In this document: positions 8,605 to 13,850 of the stretch, one piece after another
How the letters are laid out: every line of letters begins with the position of its first letter
Numbering within the stretch: the first letter of the stretch is position 1
Position numbers and translations under genes: made by a program
The notes under the pieces: generated by a model
Told to the model about the DNA's origin: nothing
The model's input: only the letters and a program-made list of their open reading frames with translations
Database searches by the model: none
Source: an uncultured Magnetococcales bacterium
GTDB taxonomy: Bacteria; Pseudomonadota; Magnetococcia; Magnetococcales; Magnetaquicoccaceae
DNA: 13,850 nt
Reading direction: 5' to 3'
NCBI GenBank assembly: GCA_903913345.1
Contig: CAIWLA010000434.1
Span: forward strand, 1-13,850

Positions 8605-8892
8605 ATGGACGCCCTGTTTATCCCCGCCGACGAGGCATTTGTGGCGCGAGAACGGCGCAAGGCCAAGCTGCTCAAGGCCTCTGCCTGGTGGAAAAACTGT
8701 CTGGGCCGCGGCCTGTGCGCCTATTGTGGCCAACGGGTGCATCCCAGCGCCTTGACCATGGACCACAAAATTCCCCTCATTCGGGGAGGAGAATCGACGC
8801 GCAGCAACTGTGTGCCCGCCTGTCTGGAGTGCAACCAGAAAAAGCAAAACCTGCCCGCCGAGGTCTGGCGGACCGTGATTGCCAACCGGTGA
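8605..8892 (+). CDS. Small HNH endonuclease-family protein
   Basis: 95-aa protein with a compact HNH fold. It has a basic N-terminal region (RERRKAKLLKASAWWKN, 15-31), a first zinc pair CAYC (Cys38, Cys41), TMDHKIPLIRGG with Asp53/His54, Asn68, and a second zinc pair in PACLECNQKK (Cys73, Cys76, then Asn77). HNH folds bind a divalent metal and cut DNA; the four cysteines are usually structural. The biological target is unknown. The open frame extends upstream into glnE, but ATG 8605 lies 4 nt after the glnE stop with GGGAGG at 8587-8592, so translation is probably coupled to glnE. It is not accompanied by a methylase, integrase or phage gene. It converges with the coiled-coil gene 9 bp away. 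A housekeeping DNA or RNA processing role is possible but unproven. Confidence 0.85.
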   Translation: MDALFIPADEAFVARERRKAKLLKASAWWKNCLGRGLCAYCGQRVHPSALTMDHKIPLIRGGESTRSNCVPACLECNQKKQNLPAEVWRTVIANR

Positions 8893-8901
8893 GCGGCGGA
8901 A

Positions 8902-9486
8902 TCAATCGTTGACGGCGTGCAAAAAGACCAGCTTGTTGATGATCTCCCGGTGCTTCCACAACCGGTCGATCTGGGTCAGGGTGACGGTAATTTTCTGACG
9001 GGCATCCGACAGATTTTGTGTTGACTTTTCAATCTGTTGGTTCAGCCAACGCACCCGATCCTGCCGATCGCGAATGCCCGTCTCGGTCTCTTTCTTGAGA
9101 CGAAGATACTCCTGACGCTGCCCCTCTGCATCCATCAAGGGATCCACCATGGCGACGGCCTGAACGCGACGAAACTTTTCCGTCATGTCAGACAGGGGCT
9201 TTTGCTGGGTCTTCAAATCGGCTTCCGCCGCCTGCAACTGATCCAGCAAATCGGCCAGAGTCTCTTCGGCCCTGGTCCGTTCCAGCAATTGTGCCTCCCG
9301 AATCTGGTCCAACTCCTGGAGTTGGTTGTTCAAGGTCTCCGTTTGCTCCACCTGCTCGATCTGTGTCTCTGGATACCAGTTGGACAAACGGGCAAACGCC
9401 GAGGAAACCGGCAACAGACCCATCGCACAGGTGGCAACGGCACAAAAAACGAGGTGTTTGTACGATGTGACAGTCAGGCGCTTCAT
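8902..9486 (-). CDS. Secreted coiled-coil protein of unknown function
   Basis: 194 aa. I do not recognise the family. The N-terminus (MKRL, then hydrophobic HLVFCAVATCAMGLLPV, then SSAFA at 28-32) looks like a Sec signal peptide with cleavage after Ala32. Cys20 lacks a proper lipobox, so a lipoprotein is unlikely. The rest is mostly polar helix rich in Glu, Gln, Leu and Arg (about 45-90 and 115-175), predicted coiled coil, broken near MVDPLMD. Product would be periplasmic. The open frame runs back to 9687, but the upstream part has no signal-peptide logic, and ATG 9486 has GGGGAG at 9493-9498, six bases away. It is divergent from fliQ-fliR-flhB, so a link to the flagellum or its periplasmic parts is possible, but nothing in the sequence proves it. 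Confidence 0.75.
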   Translation of the reverse strand: MKRLTVTSYKHLVFCAVATCAMGLLPVSSAFARLSNWYPETQIEQVEQTETLNNQLQELDQIREAQLLERTRAEETLADLLDQLQAAEADLKTQQKPLSDMTEKFRRVQAVAMVDPLMDAEGQRQEYLRLKKETETGIRDRQDRVRWLNQQIEKSTQNLSDARQKITVTLTQIDRLWKHREIINKLVFLHAVND

Positions 9487-9575
9487 GCTTTTCTCCCCAT
9501 GCAAAGCCACTCCTCCCCCCAAAACCAGGAGATCGAAGGATACAGGAAACAGGATAAACGGTAAAGAGACATGAG

Positions 9576-9619
9576 GATTAGATCGGCAAAAACAGTCGAG
9601 ACCATAACCGATTTTAATC
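9576..9619. repeat. Imperfect inverted repeat before a 10-T run
   Basis: GATTAGATCGG (9576-9586) and CCGATTTTAATC (9608-9619) are nearly inverted copies with a 21-nt loop. Ten consecutive T follow at 9627-9636, seven bases after the second arm. It sits between the two divergent genes, so it is not an obvious terminator for either. It could be an operator, the end of a small RNA, or chance in a locally AT-rich spot. Confidence 0.3.
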
Positions 9620-9655
9620 TGCCTGCTTTTTTTTTTGGCGTTTGCCCTTTTCTGG

Positions 9656-9683
9656 TGGACACCGGGCATGGTTGAGTTAAAAT
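9656..9683 (+). promoter_or_regulatory. Candidate sigma70 promoter for fliQ-fliR-flhB
   Basis: TGGACA (9656-9661) matches TTGACA at five of six positions, and TAAAAT (9678-9683) matches TATAAT at five of six, with a 16-bp spacer. The start site would be near 9690, leaving a leader of about 65 nt before fliQ. A poor sigma54-like GG-N10-GC pair overlaps the same bases at about 9654-9667, but it lacks the rest of the consensus. Confidence 0.45.
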
Positions 9684-9699
9684 CCATTCAGCAGAATGG
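9684..9699. repeat. Perfect inverted repeat at the predicted fliQ transcription start
   Basis: CCATTC (9684-9689), loop AGCA, GAATGG (9694-9699). It abuts the candidate -10 box, a usual place for an operator, and would form a small hairpin at the 5' end of the leader. A second short one, GCGCC-ATG-GGCGC, lies near 9707-9719. No specific regulator can be named. Confidence 0.35.
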
Positions 9700-9755
9700 G
9701 TTCAACGCGCCATGGGCGCGGACGAGACAAACGGAAACAAGGAAGGAGTCTGGCT

Positions 9756-10025
9756 ATGCCGGTGGAAATTGTCCTGGGATTGGTGACCGATGCCCTGAAA
9801 GTGGCTCTGCTTGTCTCTGCACCCATGCTGCTCACGGCCCTGATTGTGGGTATCATCATCTCCCTCTTTCAATCCGTTACCCAGATTCAGGAGATGACAC
9901 TGACCTTCATTCCCAAAATTTTGGCCACCTTTCTTGCCCTGGTGATCACTCTGCCCTGGATGGTCCAAACGTTGATGGACTATTTTAATCGCCTGTTCAG
10001 TGCCATTCCGGGCATGCTGCGCTGA
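9756..10025 (+). CDS. fliQ: Flagellar type III export gate protein FliQ
   Basis: 89-aa inner-membrane protein of the flagellar export gate, which with FliP and FliR forms the helical channel through which rod, hook and filament subunits pass. Two hydrophobic helices are visible (about 14-40 and 52-75), with the family pattern ALLVSAPMLLTALIVGIIISLFQSVTQIQEMTLTFIPKI. Exactly 89 aa is the usual size. The open frame starts at 9696, but ATG 9756 is preceded at 7 nt by AAGGAAGGAG (9739-9748) and begins at the family N-terminus. It is first in a fliQ-fliR-flhB cluster. fliP, usually directly upstream, is absent; the upstream neighbour is divergent. Confidence 0.96.
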   Translation: MPVEIVLGLVTDALKVALLVSAPMLLTALIVGIIISLFQSVTQIQEMTLTFIPKILATFLALVITLPWMVQTLMDYFNRLFSAIPGMLR

Positions 10026-10042
10026 TTGAATGGAGTCGTCGC

Positions 10043-10837
10043 ATGGATCCCATGGCCATGATGGACTTTTTTGGGTTTTCCACCGGTGAGGTGGAGAGGA
10101 TGCTGTTGATCATGGCACGCATTTCCGGACTCTTTCTTGCGGCCCCCTTTTTTTCCCGAACGGCGGGTCCAGGCCGCATCAAGGTGCTTCTGGTCATCCT
10201 CTTGACCATTGTCTTGTATCCCCTGGTGGCTCCCTGGCCCCACGAGGGAGGCGGATCCCTCCTGCAAATGGGTTATGCCACCATCGTGGAACTGACCATC
10301 GGTGCCGTCATCGGTATGCTGGTACACTGGATCTTGTTTGCCGCCCAGGTGGCTGGCAGCCTCATGGGGTTTCAAATGGGACTCTCCATGGCCATGGTGA
10401 TGGATCCCACCTCCGGGATGCAGGAAGGGGTCTTGAGCAACCTGCTCTACTTGACCGGCCTGATGCTTTTTCTCACCATGGATGGCCACCACCTTCTTCT
10501 GGAGGGGCTGGCCCGCTCTTTTCATGCCCTGCCTCTGGGACGGGGGTTGCCCCCGGCCGGTTCCATGCTGGAAGCCGCCAGCATCGCCTTGATGGGCATG
10601 TTCAAGCTGGCTTTGCTCATCGCTGCCCCCATTATCGCCTTTACCAAAATGCTCTACCTGGGCATGGGCTTGATCAACAAGGCCTCCCCACAGATCCAGG
10701 TATTCTTTCTCTCCATGCCGGTCGCCCAACTCGTCGGGCTGCTGGTTCTGGGACTCTATCTGGCCGTGGTCGGAGAGGTGTTGATGAAAGATATGACCCT
10801 CTCCATCGGGGCAGCCTTCAAACTGATGGGACTGTAA
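10043..10837 (+). CDS. fliR: Flagellar type III export gate protein FliR
   Basis: 264-aa polytopic inner-membrane protein of the flagellar export gate, one copy per gate assembled with FliP and FliQ. About six hydrophobic segments can be seen, starting with MLLIMARISGLFLAAPFFSR and including VAGSLMGFQMGLSMAMVMDP (near 112-131), a conserved FliR segment, and a C-terminal AQLVGLLVLGLYLAVVGEV. Length is typical. GGAG at 10031-10034 precedes the ATG by 8 nt. It starts 17 nt after fliQ and is followed 35 nt later by flhB, consistent with one transcript. Confidence 0.95.
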   Translation: MDPMAMMDFFGFSTGEVERMLLIMARISGLFLAAPFFSRTAGPGRIKVLLVILLTIVLYPLVAPWPHEGGGSLLQMGYATIVELTIGAVIGMLVHWILFAAQVAGSLMGFQMGLSMAMVMDPTSGMQEGVLSNLLYLTGLMLFLTMDGHHLLLEGLARSFHALPLGRGLPPAGSMLEAASIALMGMFKLALLIAAPIIAFTKMLYLGMGLINKASPQIQVFFLSMPVAQLVGLLVLGLYLAVVGEVLMKDMTLSIGAAFKLMGL

Positions 10838-10872
10838 ACGGATATAATCCTCCACGGAAATGGATGGCATAG

Positions 10873-11955
10873 ATGGCTGAAAATTCCGACAAAGATTCAA
10901 AAACCGAAGATCCCACCGACAAGCGGCTCTCCGATGCCCGTGAAAAGGGCCAGGTGGTCAATTCCAAAGAGGTCTCTACAGCCTTTTTGTTCCTGGCGGC
11001 AACGGGGGTGTTTTATTTCCAGGGTGGTCAGTTGTGGTTGGCCATGCAGGAGCATATGCGCTTCTTTTTCAGCGGTGCCATCCAGGACGATCTCACCGTG
11101 GGGGGACTGACCACCTTGATGGAGGGAACCATCACCGCCGTGCTGGCCGAGTTGGCCCCCTTTTTCCTGGTTCTGCTGATCATGACGGTTGCCGCATCCG
11201 TATTCCAGCACGGATTCCTGCTCTCCTGGGAGCCGGTGACACCCAATTTTTCCAAGATCAATCCCATCAGCGGGTTGACACGCATGTTCTCCGGGCGTTC
11301 CCTGGTGGAATTGTTTAAATCCGCCCTGAAGATAGGCATCATCTCCATGGCAGTCTATTGGGCACTGGAAGACCATATCGAACAAACCCTCATGCTCCCA
11401 GGCACCTCCCTGGAGGAGTTGGTTCGCACCCTGGGAGAAGAGACCATTGCCGTCATGCGGTTTGTCACCGGCGTTTTCATCGCCATCGCCCTGCTGGATT
11501 ATGGCTACCAGAAGTTTCACTATAACGATGAGTTGCGCATGACCAAACAGGAGATCAAGGACGAACAGAAACAGATGGAAGGGGATCCCCTGATCAAGGG
11601 GCGTATCCGCCAGATCCAACGGGATCTGGCCAGACGACGCATGATGGAAGAGGTGCCCAAGGCGGACGTGGTGATCACCAACCCGACCCACTTTGCGACC
11701 GCCCTGCTGTACAAACAGGGAGAGATGCGCGCACCGGTCGTGACCGCCAAAGGACGCGGCGAGATAGCCGCTCGCATCCGGGCCATCGCCAAGGAAAAAG
11801 GGGTTCCCATCGTGGAAAACCCCCCTCTGGCCCAGGTATTGTACAAGGATGTGGAGTTGGGTCACCCCATTCCACAGGATCTTTTCAAGGCCGTCGCCGA
11901 AGTATTGGCCTACGTCTACAGCCTGCGCCACCAAAAAACGCGGCGTTCGGCATAA
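10873..11955 (+). CDS. flhB: Flagellar export switch protein FlhB
   Basis: 360-aa export-gate protein that switches substrate specificity from rod/hook to filament subunits. The N-terminus DSKTEDPTDKRLSDAREKGQVVNSKEV is typical, followed by four hydrophobic segments (about 36-52, 92-116, 147-163, 195-212), the charged linker around KQEIKDEQKQMEGDP, and the cytoplasmic domain. The autocleavage motif NPTH is at Asn270-Pro271-Thr272-His273, so self-cleavage between Asn270 and Pro271 is expected. Length is normal. The start has only a weak purine stretch upstream. flhA, the usual next gene, does not follow; a convergent ParB-like gene ends 49 bp away. Confidence 0.97.
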   Translation: MAENSDKDSKTEDPTDKRLSDAREKGQVVNSKEVSTAFLFLAATGVFYFQGGQLWLAMQEHMRFFFSGAIQDDLTVGGLTTLMEGTITAVLAELAPFFLVLLIMTVAASVFQHGFLLSWEPVTPNFSKINPISGLTRMFSGRSLVELFKSALKIGIISMAVYWALEDHIEQTLMLPGTSLEELVRTLGEETIAVMRFVTGVFIAIALLDYGYQKFHYNDELRMTKQEIKDEQKQMEGDPLIKGRIRQIQRDLARRRMMEEVPKADVVITNPTHFATALLYKQGEMRAPVVTAKGRGEIAARIRAIAKEKGVPIVENPPLAQVLYKDVELGHPIPQDLFKAVAEVLAYVYSLRHQKTRRSA

Positions 11956-12004
11956 ATCGCCTGTTCAACCGAAGCACCGCCCAGTCGATGACAACCGAGA
12001 AGCA

Positions 12005-12871
12005 TTAGGCCGCCGGTGCGGGAGGCGCATCGGGCAAATCGGGCAAATCGGGCAAATCGATCTCCCGGCGATGCGGATGGTCTGAATGCGGCTTTACCAG
12101 ACAGCCGTGCTTGTCATACAGCACACCCTGCAATTGCTTGCAACCAATGAGAGAGACCACAATGTCGAATGCCTTGATCAACGCCTCCACCTCTTTGGAA
12201 AGATAGAGCGATGAATAGGGCATTGTTTCACAAGTCATTGAAAAATCTGCCTTTTTCAATTCAAGTTTGACATTGGCACGCAAAAAGTTGGCCCAGCGAA
12301 ATTCAATAAAAAAGGCCTTCGCGTGGCTTTCCGGCAGATATTTTTCGTGAACATCGACCAAATGGGTCTTTTCCTTCAGGGAATCTTTTGTATAACAACC
12401 GCAATCCCTCAGCCAACGGGAGAGGGTGCGATAGGGATCGTTCAGAATGTCACCGACCGATTTGGGCAGCAGGTAGGGATTCAGCGGACCATCGCCCTTG
12501 TCGTCGTACAGCCAGGTCAGGTTTCCCTCAATCATGTCCCGCCAGAAGAGATCCCCATCCTTGGCGGACCAGTCATTCAATATAAAGCCGTAAACCTGTT
12601 TGTTTTCGTGTGGAATGGCGGCCCGCCAGACAGCCGTGGACAGATGGTGATGATCCGTGATGTAAAACTCGCCCCCAGGACCGATCACAATGGGCACCAG
12701 GCGTCCCTCCTGACGCAAAAAATCGTCCATCCGGTTGTTGGAAAACGCCTCTTCCACCTGACGTTTTTTGCAGTCCACAGAGACCAGGCCAATGGAAAAC
12801 TGGGTTGGTCGTATCTTTTCCACTGGCAGCAAAAAGACATCGCCGACTTCCAAACGATGATGATTCTTCAT
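12005..12871 (-). CDS. ParB-like (ParBc_2-type) protein
   Basis: 288 aa. Residues about 10-85 resemble the ParB/sulfiredoxin-like N-terminal fold of the putative ParB-like nuclease family ParBc_2: VEKIRPTQFSIGLVSV, then VPIVIGPGGEFYITDHHHLSTAV with the TDHHH motif at 72-76. The remainder (about 100-265) has WRDMIEGNLTWLYDDKG and other segments seen in full-length relatives, but no helix-turn-helix or CTPase partner motif that would make it a chromosome-segregation ParB. Catalysis is unproven. The C-terminus is a short Asp-Leu-Pro repeat followed by an Ala/Pro tail, from a 9-bp tandem repeat. GGAGA lies about 5 nt before the ATG. A weak promoter (TTGATA, 17 bp, TTATTT) lies at 12928-12956. The gene looks more AT-rich than its neighbours, compatible with acquisition from elsewhere. 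No partner gene is evident. Confidence 0.75.
   Translation of the reverse strand: MKNHHRLEVGDVFLLPVEKIRPTQFSIGLVSVDCKKRQVEEAFSNNRMDDFLRQEGRLVPIVIGPGGEFYITDHHHLSTAVWRAAIPHENKQVYGFILNDWSAKDGDLFWRDMIEGNLTWLYDDKGDGPLNPYLLPKSVGDILNDPYRTLSRWLRDCGCYTKDSLKEKTHLVDVHEKYLPESHAKAFFIEFRWANFLRANVKLELKKADFSMTCETMPYSSLYLSKEVEALIKAFDIVVSLIGCKQLQGVLYDKHGCLVKPHSDHPHRREIDLPDLPDLPDAPPAPAA
12031..12057. repeat. 9-bp tandem repeat, three copies
   Basis: CGGGCAAAT is repeated exactly at 12031-12039, 12040-12048 and 12049-12057, followed by a partial CGA. It lies inside the 3' end of the ParB-like gene and, read on the minus strand, encodes Asp-Leu-Pro units. Because the unit is a multiple of three, gain or loss of copies would change protein length without a frameshift. 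Confidence 0.9.
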
Positions 12872-12971
12872 ATGTTTCTCCGAATTGAGAGCTGTTCCCC
12901 CCTCTCTCTCAAAGAAAGGGCCAGGGCAAATAAAAGACGCCGGGCCAGTGTATCAACTTCACCCATACAAG

Positions 12972-13742
12972 TCACCCACTTTTGCAAACAGACTGCCCAG
13001 TGTGAAGATCCTTCTTGCGGAAGCAGAATAAAAACTCCCGGTTTCCTTTCGGCCCCAGAATGGGTGATGGCGTTGCACCCTGGATCTCCAAATCCAAGGT
13101 ATCGGCCAGTTGCTCGAAGAGTGCCAACGCCTCCTGATGCAACACGGGATCCCGAATCACCCCTCCCGGCGTTATCTGCGCACGAGCCAACTCAAATTGC
13201 GGTTTCAATAACACCACCCCCTGCCCGGCGGGACGGAGAAAACGCAGGGCGGGCGGCAGGGCACGGACCAATCCGACAAAACTGACATCCATGGTCAATA
13301 TATCCATGGGATCCGGGATAACCGACAGATCGACATGAAGAATATTGGTACGATCCAATACCACGACCCGCTCATCCTGAACCAGCTTCCAGGCCATCTG
13401 TCCATATCCCACATCCAGGGCATACACCTTGGCCGCACCCCGTTGCAACAAAACATCGGTAAACCCGCCCGTGGCGGCCCCGACATCCAGGCAACAGGCG
13501 TTTTTCACCGAAAGATTGAAATAATCGATGGCATGTGCCAGTTTTATCCCTCCACGGGAGACCCAGGGGATTACCTCCCCCAGCAGACGAACGTCCGCTT
13601 CCGATGCAACGGGTGTACCCGGCTTGGTCACCCGTCGTTCATCCACCAGCACCCTGCCATCCATGATCCAGCCCCGCGCCTGCTGGAGGGAGATGGCCAA
13701 CGACCGTTCCAGAACCAGCGCGTCCAGACGCATTTTGCCCAT
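12972..13742 (-). CDS. tlyA: TlyA-family rRNA 2'-O-methyltransferase
   Basis: 256-aa protein. Residues about 4-60 form an S4 RNA-binding domain (MRLDALVLERSLAISLQQARGWIMDGRVLVD). The rest is an RrmJ/FtsJ-like SAM methyltransferase, with SRGGIKLAHA (Lys67), the SAM-binding CLDVGAATGGFTDVLLQ (84-100), LDVGYGQMAWKL, MDVSFVG (Asp152), LLKPQFE (Lys180) and GNREFLF (Glu236). This K-D-K-E tetrad is that of 2'-O-ribose methyltransferases. The known TlyA modifies cytidines of 16S and/or 23S rRNA; the older name hemolysin A is not supported as a function. Length is typical. ATG 13742 is used, but ATG 13733 (MRLDALV) is equally plausible because neither has a clear ribosome binding site. It is separated from the ParB-like gene by 100 bp on the same strand. 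Confidence 0.93.
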   Translation of the reverse strand: MGKMRLDALVLERSLAISLQQARGWIMDGRVLVDERRVTKPGTPVASEADVRLLGEVIPWVSRGGIKLAHAIDYFNLSVKNACCLDVGAATGGFTDVLLQRGAAKVYALDVGYGQMAWKLVQDERVVVLDRTNILHVDLSVIPDPMDILTMDVSFVGLVRALPPALRFLRPAGQGVVLLKPQFELARAQITPGGVIRDPVLHQEALALFEQLADTLDLEIQGATPSPILGPKGNREFLFCFRKKDLHTGQSVCKSG

Positions 13743-13850
13743 CCCGATTGCAACCCCGCTCAGACTCGTTTATTTTTCAAGACCTAGCCTTGATCATCGT
13801 TTGGGCCACCAGGGGCTTAGGGCGTGTTGACATTCAATAATTTTTGCGGG

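Noticed and set aside
7452..8675. Long minus-strand open frame of 407 codons over the end of glnE
   Set aside because: Antisense to the conserved second catalytic half of GlnE, with no domain signature.
10843..10848. Perfect TATAAT between fliR and flhB as an internal promoter
   Set aside because: No acceptable -35 hexamer at 16-19 bp upstream, and the genes look like one operon.
9980..11934. Long minus-strand open frames over fliR and flhB, His/Gln-rich
   Set aside because: Mirror images of membrane-protein codons; FliR and FlhB are unmistakable on the plus strand.
12885..12912. Inverted repeat TTGAGAG / CTCTCAA in the tlyA / ParB-like gap
   Set aside because: Seven base pairs with a 14-nt loop and no T run; too weak for a terminator.
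13777..13833. 18-codon minus-strand open frame upstream of tlyA (starts MSTRPKPLV)
   Set aside because: No ribosome binding site, very short, and lies in a region that may be an IS end; chance is likely.

Overview
The window comes from the chromosome of a flagellated Gram-negative bacterium, most likely a proteobacterium. It has the full GlnE adenylyltransferase, DXP-dependent PdxJ, a YceF-type Maf protein, FliQ/FliR/FlhB of the flagellar export gate, and a PilB/GspE ATPase. By eye the GC content is moderately high. A magnetococcus-like or other deep-branching proteobacterium would fit, but that is a weak inference from gene style; no marker in the window settles it. Coding density is high, with no gene-free stretch over 300 bases.

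Layout. (1) 3-2333, plus strand: a m7GTP-pyrophosphatase-like Maf/YceF protein, an ArsS-family radical SAM enzyme with a cysteine at the site I recall as selenocysteine in some relatives, and a VTT-domain (TVP38/TMEM64) membrane protein. Their spacing suggests one operon. (2) 2383-5461, minus strand: pdxJ followed by a GAF-MshEN-ATPase protein of the PilB/GspE family. (3) 5520-8892, plus strand: glnE, with a small HNH nuclease gene starting 4 nt after its stop. (4) 8902-9486, minus strand: a secreted coiled-coil protein of unknown function. A 269-bp divergent intergenic region follows, holding a good candidate sigma70 promoter and inverted repeats. (5) 9756-11955, plus strand: fliQ-fliR-flhB, without fliP upstream or flhA downstream. 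(6) 12005-12871, minus strand: a ParB-like (ParBc_2 type) protein with a small in-frame 9-bp tandem repeat encoding Asp-Leu-Pro units. (7) 12972-13742, minus strand: a TlyA-type rRNA 2'-O-methyltransferase with its catalytic tetrad intact. The last ~30 bases look like a possible insertion-sequence end or a truncated promoter.

Most of the window is housekeeping: nitrogen control, vitamin B6, rRNA modification, nucleotide sanitation and flagellar secretion. I see no clear new defence or mobile system. The less ordinary parts are the ArsS/VTT pair, the stand-alone GAF-linked secretion ATPase, the HNH gene coupled to glnE, the unknown periplasmic coiled-coil protein divergent from the flagellar genes, and the ParB-like gene.
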